Of a DNA stretch of 64,000 nt, positions 19,143-28,219 are shown in pieces; the first letter of the stretch is position 1, and each line of letters starts with the position of its first letter. The stretch comes from Arcanobacterium phocae (GTDB taxonomy: Bacteria; Actinomycetota; Actinomycetes; Actinomycetales; Actinomycetaceae), in contig NZ_LT629804.1 in assembly GCF_900105865.1 (NCBI RefSeq), positions 248,001 through 312,000 on the forward strand, given 5' to 3'. Under the pieces are notes generated by a model, which searched no databases, had not been told where the DNA came from, and saw nothing but the letters and a program-made list of their open reading frames with translations. The position numbers and the translations under genes are program-made.

Positions 19143-20042
19143 CTATTTCGTCTCAGTGAGCATCTTTACTACAGTTTGATAACGTTCCAGCGTTGCAGTA
19201 ACGAGGTGATGTGGCAACGGCGGAGGTGGAGTTCCGGCATTACGATCCCAACCAGTACTAGCCAACCACCGGCGCACAAATTGCTTCCCCATTGCCGTTT
19301 GCGACCGCCCTGGAACATAGTCATCTTTTAACCACAAAGTTGCAGAGTCCGGGGTGAGAACTTCGTCCGCCAAAATAATTTCATGGTCGCCAGCGTCAGC
19401 AGATGAGCCAAACTCAAGCTTGCATGTCGCCAGAACGATCCCAGTTTCCATACATACTTCATGACCACGCTCATATATTGCTAACGATATACGACGAATT
19501 AAACGTGCCGCATCCGCACCAACAATGTAGGAGAACTCATCGAAAGTGATGTCAACATCGTCAGCTTCGACGGCACCCTTGCGCGCCGGCAAGAAAATCG
19601 GTGACGGTAATCTGTCACCCTCACGTAAACCTGCCGGCAATTCGATGCCGTTGACTGTGCCCGTTTTCTGATATTCATCGAGCATAGTGTCAGTCATATA
19701 TCCAGCAACCGTGCATTCGACTGGGTACATGCGGAGGCGACGGACGATCATGGCTCGTCCTGCCACCTCAGCCGGTACCTGTGCTCCCGTGAAATGATTG
19801 TGGACTATATCGTCAAGCCGCTCAAACCACCACATCGCAAGCGTAGTGAGTAGTTTACCTTTCCCCGGAATAACAGTTGGGACAACGCGGTCTTGTACCG
19901 AGATTCGATCAGAAGCAACAACAAGCATGGTCTCATTACCAGCATGCCACTGCTGGTCAACTGGAATATACATGTCATGTACCTTGCCAGCATAAATACG
20001 TGACCAGCCAGGAATCGACATGCTACCTGCAAACGGCTTCAT
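19143..20042 (-). CDS. purC: Phosphoribosylaminoimidazole-succinocarboxamide synthase
   Basis: 299 residues, SAICAR synthetase of purine biosynthesis, joining CAIR and aspartate with ATP. Visible motifs are IYAGKVHDMY (about 15), YPVECTVAGYMT (about 107), LASTGWDR near the end and the ELPAGLREGDRLP loop typical of the actinobacterial/yeast-type enzyme. GGAGGA precedes the ATG. It stands alone here. Confidence 0.95.
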   Translation of the reverse strand: MKPFAGSMSIPGWSRIYAGKVHDMYIPVDQQWHAGNETMLVVASDRISVQDRVVPTVIPGKGKLLTTLAMWWFERLDDIVHNHFTGAQVPAEVAGRAMIVRRLRMYPVECTVAGYMTDTMLDEYQKTGTVNGIELPAGLREGDRLPSPIFLPARKGAVEADDVDITFDEFSYIVGADAARLIRRISLAIYERGHEVCMETGIVLATCKLEFGSSADAGDHEIILADEVLTPDSATLWLKDDYVPGRSQTAMGKQFVRRWLASTGWDRNAGTPPPPLPHHLVTATLERYQTVVKMLTETK

Positions 20043-20136
20043 TGTTCCTCCTCCGTTGGATTGAACTCTCTATATTTTATCGTCTAGCGTTCATGAGTTT
20101 CTACGGGTGGGAGAATCAATTTCATATTGTGGACGC

Positions 20137-20173
20137 AAAAATGTGGCTCGGGAAAACCCGAGCCACATTTTTT
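20137..20173 (-). terminator. Terminator of pckG
   Basis: Stem AAAAATGTGGCTCGGG / CCCGAGCCACATTTTT with loop AAAA, 21 bases past the pckG stop. Confidence 0.9.
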
Positions 20174-20193
20174 AGCTTAGTGCTTAACTAGAT

Positions 20194-22044
20194 TCAGTTC
20201 TTAGCAGCTGCGATGCGCTCACGGAGAGCTGCGAGCTCGTCCATAAGAGCTTCTGGAACGCTGTCACCGAACTTAGCGAAGTACTCTTCAGTCTCGACTG
20301 TTTCAGCTTCCCAAGCTTCTGGATCGAGGGTGTACATTGCCTCCCAATCAGCTTCGGAAACGCCGGAGCCTTCAAGGTTGAAGTCTTCACGCTTCGGGTA
20401 GAGACCAGTCATACCCTCAACAGCTTCAACTTCGCCAGCAACGCGACGAACGATCCAGTCAAGAACGCGAGAGTTATCGCCGAATCCTGGCCAGAGGAAC
20501 TTGCCGTTAGCATCCTTGCGGAACCAGTTGACCTGGTAGACCTTCGGGAACTTCTCGCCAAGCTCTTCTTGCATTTCGAGCCAGTGACCCCAGTAGTCAG
20601 CCATGTTGTAGCCGCAGAATGGGAGCATTGCGAATGGATCGTGGCGGAGTGCGCCAGCCTTGACGTCAAGAGCTGCAGCGGTAACTTCGGAAGAAACGTT
20701 TGCACCAATGAAGACACCGTGAGCTGGGGTGTACTGCTCAGCAACGAGTGGAACGTTGTTTGCACGACGGCCACCGAAGAGGATTGCGTCAACTGCAACG
20801 CCTTCTGGAGCTTCCCAATCAGGGCAAATGATTGGGCACTGAGAAGCCGGAGTGGTGAAGCGGGAGTTCGGGTGAGCTGCTGGCTCGCCGGACTCTGGGG
20901 TCCAGTCATTGCCGTGCCAGTCAATCAAGTGATCTGGGGTCTCGCCATCGATGCCTTCCCACCAAACATCGCCGTCGTCGGTCAATGCGACGTTGGTGAA
21001 GATGGTGTTTGCACGCATGGTGTCCATAGCCATTGGGTTGGTCTTGTAGGAGGTACCTGGGGCAACACCGAAGAAGCCAGCCTCTGGGTTGATGGCGCGT
21101 AGGCGGCCATCTTCACCTGGGCGCATCCATGCGATGTCGTCACCGACGGTCTCAACCTTGTAGCCAGCAATGGTTGGCTGGAGCATAGCGAGGTTGGTCT
21201 TACCACAGGCTGATGGGAATGCAGCTGTCACGTGGAACTGACGACCAGTCTTTTCGTTGGTGAGGCGAAGGATGAGCATGTGCTCAGCCATCCAGGTATC
21301 GCGACGAGCCATGGTCGAAGCAATACGAAGAGCGAAACACTTCTTACCAAGAAGTGCGTTACCGCCGTAACCAGAACCGAAGGACCAGATTTCGTTGGAC
21401 TCCGGGAAGTGGGTAATGTACTTCTCATCGTTGCATGGCCACGTGGTATCTTCCTGACCCTCTTCCAAAGGTGCACCAACAGAGTGAACTGCTGGGACCC
21501 ACTGCTTACCTTCAGCGATAAGCTCAAGAGCCTTGATGCCCATGCGGGTCATGATACGCATGTTAACAACAACGTATGGGGAGTCAGTAAGCTCGATACC
21601 TAGCTGAGAAATCGGACCACCCAATGGACCCATGGAGAATGGAATGACGTACATGGTACGACCGTGCATTGCACCGCGGAAAACACCCTTCTCACCAATG
21701 AGGGTTTCCTTCATTTCCTTTGGATCTGCCCAATGGTTGGTTGGACCTGCATCTTCTTCCTTCTCGGAGCAGATGAAGGTACGGGACTCAACACGAGCCA
21801 CGTCCGATGGAAGCGAACGAGCGAGGAAGGAGTTCGGACGCTTCTCTGGGTTCAAACGGGTGAACATTCCTGATTCAACCATCATCGAAGTGAGGCGATC
21901 CCATTCTTCCTGAGATCCATCAACCCACTCAATGTTCTTTGGCTCGGTCAGGTTAGCTACCTTGGTAACCCACTCGACCAAATCGGCCGGGGCAACCGAT
22001 GGTGCTCCTTCGCGAACAGCCTCAATAGTGTACATGTCAGTCAT
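20194..22044 (-). CDS. pckG: Phosphoenolpyruvate carboxykinase (GTP)
   Basis: 616 residues, full length for GTP-type PEPCK. Motifs include the substrate loop [10 protein letters not shown], the P-loop [12 protein letters not shown] (about 275) containing the catalytic Cys, [23 protein letters not shown] and the NWFRKD guanine-binding region. It interconverts oxaloacetate and PEP. Strong AGGAGG site before the ATG. With gdhA it links the TCA cycle to glutamate and gluconeogenesis. Confidence 0.96.
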   Translation of the reverse strand: MTDMYTIEAVREGAPSVAPADLVEWVTKVANLTEPKNIEWVDGSQEEWDRLTSMMVESGMFTRLNPEKRPNSFLARSLPSDVARVESRTFICSEKEEDAGPTNHWADPKEMKETLIGEKGVFRGAMHGRTMYVIPFSMGPLGGPISQLGIELTDSPYVVVNMRIMTRMGIKALELIAEGKQWVPAVHSVGAPLEEGQEDTTWPCNDEKYITHFPESNEIWSFGSGYGGNALLGKKCFALRIASTMARRDTWMAEHMLILRLTNEKTGRQFHVTAAFPSACGKTNLAMLQPTIAGYKVETVGDDIAWMRPGEDGRLRAINPEAGFFGVAPGTSYKTNPMAMDTMRANTIFTNVALTDDGDVWWEGIDGETPDHLIDWHGNDWTPESGEPAAHPNSRFTTPASQCPIICPDWEAPEGVAVDAILFGGRRANNVPLVAEQYTPAHGVFIGANVSSEVTAAALDVKAGALRHDPFAMLPFCGYNMADYWGHWLEMQEELGEKFPKVYQVNWFRKDANGKFLWPGFGDNSRVLDWIVRRVAGEVEAVEGMTGLYPKREDFNLEGSGVSEADWEAMYTLDPEAWEAETVETEEYFAKFGDSVPEALMDELAALRERIAAAKN

Positions 22045-22378
22045 CCTTTTTCCTCCTAGAGTTGGCGACGACGAATGGTTTTTATGCCAATAACTATGCT
22101 ACCGGGATAGCGACGTTTTTACTGGGACTATCGGACCCGAGCATTCACAAATATCCAGATCATTCTCTTTAAAAGACTGCTATATCGCAATTTCCTAAAT
22201 GTTAGGCAAACCTACTCATGTTCGCTGAGAGACGATGAGTGACACAACGCACTATCGCCGGTTAACAATGTATCGACGCACTTAGGTCACCTCTTTGCTT
22301 CCGATATTTTGTTATCACACTAGCCGTGAACGCCGTTGTTCCCTAGAATCACTTATAAAACGTTGAAAAGGAATTCCT
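22045..22378. other. Divergent intergenic region
   Basis: 334 bases between pckG and the first LppM gene. Holds the divergent promoters; I see no gene, RNA or strong repeat. Confidence 0.5.
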
Positions 22379-23245
22379 ATGACCTCATATCCGCTAAAGA
22401 AGTTAGCTCTTTTTGCACTTGCTACGACAGCTACCATATCGCTCAGTGCATGCCATGTTGACCTCGGCGTCGGCATTCATCCCGATGGAAACGTCAACTC
22501 AGTTGTTGAATTACACGACGACGACGGAAAACTCGCCGCTCTGGGTGCTGGAGATAGTTGCGATGACCTTCTAACCGCGATCAAGAGCCAAGTTCCAGGT
22601 GGATCTGGCGAAGTCAAGGTGAAGGATATAAGCGCCGATGGCCATCTCGGTTGCCGCTTCACTGCCGAATCAGAGAAGAGTGCTATCGACGGCAAAAACC
22701 TCAAGGAAACCGATGACACATTTATCTTTTCCACCGAAGATACCAGTCAGCAGGTACCTCCAGCTCAACTAAGCATGCTTGAAAGCATGGGGACTTTCAC
22801 CTTAACCATTGCGATGCCCGGCGATATCATTAAAGCTGAAGGGGCCGAAATTAACGGCAACGTGGCAACATATAAGTCATTGAGCACAATCGTTAAGGGC
22901 ATTACTGTTGAGGGCCATAAAGAAGGCACTGGTTCACTAGACGATGCAAAGATTGGGCAAAATTCTGGAACTCCACTATGGATCTGGATCGTTGCTGGAG
23001 TTGGCATCGTCGTCGTTATTGGCGCGTTGGTCTTCCTGCTTATCCGTAAGAAGCCAACTACTGAGCTAACACCGGCTCCGTACCATAATCCAGACGCGCC
23101 GATGATGCCTACTTCCGCCACACCAGCTGAACCGACTCAGCCGGCGGACTTAGCCCAGCCAACCGTTGACGACATTAACGCAGAAGCATTATCTGAACCT
23201 GAAATGCAAGCTGGTAATCACGACGACGAACCGCAACTGCGATAA
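22379..23245 (+). CDS. LppM-domain lipoprotein, copy 1
   Basis: 288 residues. Lipoprotein signal with lipobox LSACHVD (Cys about 25), an extracellular LppM-like domain to about 195 (GVGIHPDGN, GCRFTAES, TLTIAMPGDIIKAEGAEI, NGNVATYKS), one transmembrane segment (about 200-222, IWIWIVAGVGIVVVIGALVF-type), then a cytoplasmic Pro/Ala-rich tail. LppM proteins are mycobacterial surface lipoproteins. This one is about 130 bases upstream of a paralogue with the same architecture. Confidence 0.82.
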   Translation: MTSYPLKKLALFALATTATISLSACHVDLGVGIHPDGNVNSVVELHDDDGKLAALGAGDSCDDLLTAIKSQVPGGSGEVKVKDISADGHLGCRFTAESEKSAIDGKNLKETDDTFIFSTEDTSQQVPPAQLSMLESMGTFTLTIAMPGDIIKAEGAEINGNVATYKSLSTIVKGITVEGHKEGTGSLDDAKIGQNSGTPLWIWIVAGVGIVVVIGALVFLLIRKKPTTELTPAPYHNPDAPMMPTSATPAEPTQPADLAQPTVDDINAEALSEPEMQAGNHDDEPQLR

Positions 23246-23259
23246 CTATTCGTCCCACT

Positions 23260-23317
23260 AAATTATGACCCTAGCGGATGGTCTCCACGGCTATATAACC
23301 TCTGGGGTCATAATTTT
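23260..23317. terminator. Stem-loop between the LppM paralogues
   Basis: Perfect 12-base arms AAATTATGACCC and GGGTCATAATTT enclosing about 33 bases, followed by T; a possible terminator of copy 1. Confidence 0.5.
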
Positions 23318-23375
23318 AAGCCGGTAACTATAGTAGACTTTTTGACAATACGTATATCAAATTCGAAAGGCCGAT

Positions 23376-24344
23376 ATGAGACTGCCACGGAAGATAGCAA
23401 CATACGCAACCATAGCTGTACTTGCCCTGACCTTAGGCGCCTGCCATGTGGACGCCGGCGCTGGGATCCATGAAGACGGAACAGCCACCATTGCAATGGA
23501 ATTCCATGATCAATACGGCCTTCTTGGCCAAGAAAACATTTCTTCATGCGACGATTTCGCTAATCAAGTCATTGCCGAAGCACGCAAAAGCCCAGAAGTC
23601 GCACAGCTCCCCGCCGGTGCGCTAGATGAAGCTATAGAACATCTGGATGTGGCCGAAGTGCCGTCCAAAGATGGCCTCGGCTGCCGGATCAGTTTTGAAA
23701 CCCCAGAATCGGTTATCGACGGTAACAAGATCACCGAAACTGATTCAACATATATCATCGACATGCGCGAAGATACTTCTGACGAGATTCCGGCAGAAGC
23801 AAAAATGCTAATGGACATCGTTGATGCACGCATTATTGTGGCTATGCCAGGAAAAATCATCAAGGCTGACGGCGCAACAATTGATGGGAACCGGGCAATC
23901 TACGAAAGTCTTGAGCCAATTATCAAGAATGGCATCTATGTTGAAGGGGAAAAGGCCGGTAACGCTGACTTCAGCAACCTTTTCGCACCAGTCGGTGCAG
24001 CCTCAGTTATGCCACTGTGGGCATGGATTGCTATTGGAGTTGCGATCATCGCAGCCATTGCACTACTCGTATTCTTCCTGGTCCGCAAGAAAGAACCCGA
24101 GCAGGTTACCGATTTTCCTGAGTACGGTTTCACACCACAATACGACCCAAACGTAGCATCACCTACTCCGATGCCATCCGAGCAGCCAACAATTCCGACT
24201 CAGACGACGTCGCATACTCAGCCTTCGGCACCTGCAACACCACCAGCACAGCCGATTATGCCGATGCAATCACATCCTGAGACGGCAGCACCACAATCAA
24301 CTCCACTACCACATCCTCAGGATCCTGAAGATGAGCTCAAGTAA
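23376..24344 (+). CDS. LppM-domain lipoprotein, copy 2
   Basis: 322 residues with the same order as copy 1: lipobox LGACHVD (about 22), LppM-like domain (GAGIHEDGT, GCRISFETPESVIDGNKITE, IIVAMPGKIIKADGATIDGN), transmembrane helix (about 212-232), and a longer Pro/Gln/Thr-rich cytoplasmic tail. The two are tandem duplicates that have diverged strongly outside the domain. Its end overlaps the next gene by 14 bases. Confidence 0.82.
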   Translation: MRLPRKIATYATIAVLALTLGACHVDAGAGIHEDGTATIAMEFHDQYGLLGQENISSCDDFANQVIAEARKSPEVAQLPAGALDEAIEHLDVAEVPSKDGLGCRISFETPESVIDGNKITETDSTYIIDMREDTSDEIPAEAKMLMDIVDARIIVAMPGKIIKADGATIDGNRAIYESLEPIIKNGIYVEGEKAGNADFSNLFAPVGAASVMPLWAWIAIGVAIIAAIALLVFFLVRKKEPEQVTDFPEYGFTPQYDPNVASPTPMPSEQPTIPTQTTSHTQPSAPATPPAQPIMPMQSHPETAAPQSTPLPHPQDPEDELK

Positions 24345-24771
24345 TCCGCATGCGATGCGTGATGCCGTCGCTCTTGGCCTTGGCATCACCATCTACTATG
24401 CAAGTCCAGATTTTATTCGTTCCCGGCCAATGCGATTCGTAGTGAAAACATTGTCCTGCGCTATACCTGCTACTTTCCAGATAACATCAGAAAAAGCAAA
24501 AACTAGCATAATTTCAGATGCTGATCTGAAAGATTCAAATGTTGATCTGAAAGATTCAGACCAGCACCAAGTTAAGCCCCATATGCTGGCAATTGGCGGC
24601 GCACTGGTTGCCGGTTCTCTCGGCATGTCGATCCTCACTGAACGTGCGATCTTCCGGCGTGGAGAGCGCCGTCGTGCTGAAGGTAAACGCCTTGCTCACT
24701 CCCAGCTCGCACTGGTGGGTGGAATATCTGCTGGAATTGTCAGCTACCTGAGCGATCGCTTCGACGACTAA
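24331..24771 (+). CDS. Small protein with two hydrophobic segments, unknown
   Basis: 146 residues overlapping the LppM copy 2 gene. Two weak membrane segments (about 10-28 and 86-104) flank a charged middle with a short tandem repeat (DLKDSNVDLKDSD). Co-transcribed with LppM copy 2. Family not recognised. Confidence 0.55.
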   Translation: MSSSNPHAMRDAVALGLGITIYYASPDFIRSRPMRFVVKTLSCAIPATFQITSEKAKTSIISDADLKDSNVDLKDSDQHQVKPHMLAIGGALVAGSLGMSILTERAIFRRGERRRAEGKRLAHSQLALVGGISAGIVSYLSDRFDD

Positions 24772-24783
24772 CAGCTAAATAGC

Positions 24784-24823
24784 AAAGTGGTGGCCACGAA
24801 CTTTTGTTCGCGGCCACCACTTT
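24784..24823. terminator. Bidirectional terminator
   Basis: Stem AAAGTGGTGGCC / GGCCACCACTTT with inner ACGAAC/GTTCGC, between convergent genes. Confidence 0.8.
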
Positions 24824-24837
24824 ATATCTGCGAGTTA

Positions 24838-25749
24838 TCAGCCCTTGACCGAACCAGCTGCCAAGCCAGACTGCCAGTACTTCTGCAACGCAAGGAAGAG
24901 AACAATCAGTGGGAGAACTCCCAACAGCGCACCTAACATCACAGCACCCTTTTCTGGGGCAAAGTAGCTCATCATGCCGTACAAGCCAAGAGTTACCGGC
25001 TTAATTTCATCAGCCGTCACCATCATCAACGGCAACAGGAAGTTGTTCCACGTTCCTACAAAAATAAAGAGGAAAATCGTCACCATCGCCGGTGCTAAAA
25101 GCCGCAACACCATCGTAAAGAAAATGCGAGCTTCGCTAGCGCCGTCGATTCGCGCAGCTTCGATGAGCTCCGTTGGCACAGATGTCTGAGCATAGACGCG
25201 GCCCAAGAACACGCCAAATGGGCTCACACAAGCTGGAATGATAATCGCCCACATTGTATTGGTGATTCCGATGTGGTGGAAAATAATATAGAGCGGGATA
25301 GTGAGGAGGGCCGCTGGCATGAGCAGGCCAGACATAATCACGCCCATCGTAATTCCTTTGCCAGGAAAGTTAAACTTAGCGGTTGCGTATCCTGCCATCA
25401 CAGAAATGAGTGTGCCAACTACCCCAGCAACCGTGGAGTAGAGTAACGAATTCAATACCCACCGCCAAAACATTCCGCGCGTCCACACCATCAGCGTCTC
25501 GTGATTCTTCAGCAGATTAAAATCGTCGAACCATAATCCATTTGTGGACACGAGTTGAGAATTCGTCTTCGTGGATGCCACAATCACCCAATAGACCGGG
25601 AACAAGAAGTACACGAGCGCAAGAAACAGGATAGCTCTGGTGATCCAGCGAGCCACAGCAGACGGTGCGATAGAACGAGCTGGGATCCCTTCACGTGATG
25701 GAACATACTCGGTTCCGTCACTGAGCATACATTTTGCTACTTTTGACAT
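24838..25749 (-). CDS. Sugar ABC transporter permease, MalG type
   Basis: 303 residues, six transmembrane helices. The conserved EAA loop is ELIEAARIDGASEARIFFTMVLRLLAP (about 185-210). Pairs with the permease encoded immediately upstream, with which it shares one base (TAATG). Part of a carbohydrate importer without its own ATPase in the operon, as is common in actinobacteria that use a shared MsiK-type ATPase. Confidence 0.92.
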   Translation of the reverse strand: MSKVAKCMLSDGTEYVPSREGIPARSIAPSAVARWITRAILFLALVYFLFPVYWVIVASTKTNSQLVSTNGLWFDDFNLLKNHETLMVWTRGMFWRWVLNSLLYSTVAGVVGTLISVMAGYATAKFNFPGKGITMGVIMSGLLMPAALLTIPLYIIFHHIGITNTMWAIIIPACVSPFGVFLGRVYAQTSVPTELIEAARIDGASEARIFFTMVLRLLAPAMVTIFLFIFVGTWNNFLLPLMMVTADEIKPVTLGLYGMMSYFAPEKGAVMLGALLGVLPLIVLFLALQKYWQSGLAAGSVKG

Positions 25750-26699
25750 TAGTCATTCACCTTCCGCTCGATCAACGCATAGGCCACAGCTAAGCTACCC
25801 GCAATCACTGCCATCACAATAGAAGTCGCGGCTGCCGGACCATCACCAGATGGGGTAATCTGCCCAACCATAGTGTTGTAAGCCATCATCATTGGAGTGT
25901 AGTCAGCACCCATCCACCGGTTCACAGTGGACAAAACAGCTGGTTCGTTAAACAGTTGGATCGTCCCCACAATTGAGAGAAGGACGGACAGCAGCACTGC
26001 CCCTCGAACCATTGGAACCTTCACCTTTGTGACTACTTGGAACCCAGTAGCTCCATCAAGCCGGGCTGCTTCCTCAAGCTCAGTTGGAATCGCCTGTAGC
26101 GCTGCGAGGAAGATCAGCATATTATAGCCGGTATAGGTCCAAGTAGTCATATTTGCCATCGAGAAGAAAATGAGATTCTTGCTCATCAAATTAACGTCTA
26201 GTCCCAACCAGTTCAACAGCGAAATAAGTGGTGAGATTTCTGGAGTGTAGATGTAGAGCCAGATGATTGCCGCTACGATGCCTGGGATGGCGAATGGTAG
26301 AAAGTAGCCGAGCCGATATACCGCAACGTGGCGAACTAGCAGCGAGTCGAGAACAAGTGCCAACGCCAAGCCTATAAAAATCATAACGGGGACCTGGATG
26401 AGGGTATAGAGAATTACTCGCATAATTCCCATCCAGAATCTCTCATTGGCCACGGTGTTGTAGTAGTTATCTAAACCAACGAATTCCTTGACGAGTTCGC
26501 TTCCGCCGTAGAGTCCGCCGCCGTCGGAGACTTCTTGGAAGAACGACGAATATATTGATGCTCCAATCGGTAGTAGAAAAACCAACGAGAAACCGATAAC
26601 GAATGGGAGCATGAAGATCCAACCAGTTAGGGCTTCATGGCGCTCTCGCCTGCGTCTGCCTCTTTTTCTTGAGCTATCGATGTCTACTGTGTTTGTCAT
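25749..26699 (-). CDS. Sugar ABC transporter permease, MalF type
   Basis: 316 residues from the ATG at 26699 (GAGG eight bases upstream); the longer frame has no site. Six transmembrane helices after a basic N-terminal tail; EAA loop ELEEAARLDGATGFQVVTKVKVP. Second permease of the importer at 24.8-28.1 kb. Confidence 0.92.
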   Translation of the reverse strand: MTNTVDIDSSRKRGRRRRERHEALTGWIFMLPFVIGFSLVFLLPIGASIYSSFFQEVSDGGGLYGGSELVKEFVGLDNYYNTVANERFWMGIMRVILYTLIQVPVMIFIGLALALVLDSLLVRHVAVYRLGYFLPFAIPGIVAAIIWLYIYTPEISPLISLLNWLGLDVNLMSKNLIFFSMANMTTWTYTGYNMLIFLAALQAIPTELEEAARLDGATGFQVVTKVKVPMVRGAVLLSVLLSIVGTIQLFNEPAVLSTVNRWMGADYTPMMMAYNTMVGQITPSGDGPAAATSIVMAVIAGSLAVAYALIERKVND

Positions 26700-26767
26700 A
26701 GTGTGCCTCAATATAAATTCCTTGTAGTTCTCAACCAATCACGTCTCTTTCGGCGGCGGATCACCCA

Positions 26768-28090
26768 CTATTCGACTACTGGTAGTTTGAGATTCTTAAG
26801 CGTCTTCACCGATTCTTCTTGAGCTGCCGCGAAAATATCGGCAATCTTGCCCTTGGAATCAATGACGTTCGCTGCCGTATCAACCATCTTTTGGCCTACC
26901 GCAGAGAATCCTGGGATGTACTGGAAGTCAGGGTTCAAGCCCTGGTTTGCCTTGGCAAGCTCGGTGAAAACGTCTTGTCCACCAAACTGACGCTTAATCT
27001 TTTCTGGAGTAGTCACGTCTCCCTTAGCTGCAACAACAAGGCCTTGTGTTGCAAGATCTGCCGTCTGGGTATTGAACCAGTTGTTGAACTCCATTGCCTC
27101 GTCGATGTGCTTGCAGCCCTTCATCACGGCAACACCAGATCCACCGTCAGGGCCGGTCTTCACGCCTTCACCGAAATCTGGTAGTAGAGCTACTCGCCAA
27201 GTACCTTCAGCATCTTCGGGAACAACTGGGTCAAGCATAAAACCAGCTTCCCAAGCTGCACCGATGTTTCCAATAACCTTCTTATCGGTCAATGCCTTAG
27301 TGTATGCATCATCCCAGCGGTTAATCGTGGTGACTGCCTTGGCATCGATGAGTTCTTGCCAGAAGTTAGCTACTACCTCAGATCCCTTGTTTTGAGTATT
27401 GATCTTCCACTTATCATTTTCGGTAGTGAACCACGCATCGCCTACAGCGGCAGCCTGTGCTGAAAGCCAGTGAGCGGCTTCATCGGGTTCGAAATTCAAA
27501 ATGTACTTGCCTTGTTCCGCTGCCTTCTTAGCAGTTTCTTTCAGCTCATCGAGCGTAGTTGGCACGGACAACCCGAGAGCATCGAATTCTGCCTTGTCAT
27601 AGAAGTAGACGAGCGGGCCGGTATCTTGCGGTAAACCTACAAGCTTTCCACCGGCTGCCATCTGGCCGTACGCACCGGAGAAGTTGTCCTTGTACTTTTC
27701 TGCCTGCTTGGTGACGTCTTCAACCATACCCTTCACGAATGCTTCTGGGACCTCAGAGTATCCGAGCTGTGCTAAACATGGGGCGGTATCGGTTGCCACA
27801 TCCTTTTCGAGCTTCTGGAATAGATCTGCAGCTTTACCATCGAATTTGGTTGCCTTGACTGTCATATCCGGGTGATCTTTGTTCCATCGATCTACGATTT
27901 CTTGAACTTTGACCATGCCTTCACCATCTGGCAAACGATGGACGTACTCAAGTGTGGCTTCTGTTTTTCCGTCTTCGCCGGACGATGCTTTTCCAGCCGA
28001 GTCCGATGAGCAACCAGCAAGACCGGCTGCTGCGAGTGAAACAGTTGCCAAAACGGCAGCAACTTTGCTGCGATGCGACAGTGTTGTCAT
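26768..28090 (-). CDS. Extracellular sugar-binding lipoprotein of the ABC importer
   Basis: 440 residues from the ATG at 28090, chosen for the GGGGAG site; the 15-codon extension is unlikely. Lipobox LAGCSSD (Cys about 27). Family 1 solute-binding protein fold, with YVHRLPDGEGMVK at the N-terminus of the mature protein and KCKHIDEAMEFNNW-like helices in the second half. It captures the oligosaccharide for the two permeases downstream. The next gene upstream encodes the secreted GH5 enzyme, so the ligand is probably its product. Confidence 0.9.
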   Translation of the reverse strand: MTTLSHRSKVAAVLATVSLAAAGLAGCSSDSAGKASSGEDGKTEATLEYVHRLPDGEGMVKVQEIVDRWNKDHPDMTVKATKFDGKAADLFQKLEKDVATDTAPCLAQLGYSEVPEAFVKGMVEDVTKQAEKYKDNFSGAYGQMAAGGKLVGLPQDTGPLVYFYDKAEFDALGLSVPTTLDELKETAKKAAEQGKYILNFEPDEAAHWLSAQAAAVGDAWFTTENDKWKINTQNKGSEVVANFWQELIDAKAVTTINRWDDAYTKALTDKKVIGNIGAAWEAGFMLDPVVPEDAEGTWRVALLPDFGEGVKTGPDGGSGVAVMKGCKHIDEAMEFNNWFNTQTADLATQGLVVAAKGDVTTPEKIKRQFGGQDVFTELAKANQGLNPDFQYIPGFSAVGQKMVDTAANVIDSKGKIADIFAAAQEESVKTLKNLKLPVVE

Positions 28091-28150
28091 AATTTTTCTC
28101 CCCTTTGAGTTCACAATGACTGTTCTGCTTGCCATTACACTATACCGCTG

Positions 28151-28176
28151 TTCACTAAAAAGTGAATCCGATAATA
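28151..28176 (-). promoter_or_regulatory. Promoter with operator-like palindrome for the sugar importer
   Basis: On the minus strand a TATTAT -10 (28171-28176) with upstream TTGTTA/TTGACA candidates is followed by the perfect 6+4+6 inverted repeat TTCACTaaaaAGTGAA (28151-28166), placed where a repressor would cover the start site. No LacI-type gene lies nearby. Confidence 0.45.
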
Positions 28177-28219
28177 TGACACTTTCCTTGTCAATAACAA
28201 TTCACAGTGCGCAAGCTAC

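Noticed and set aside
20569..21102. 177-codon plus-strand frame
   Set aside because: Antisense to pckG; no motif or ribosome-binding site.
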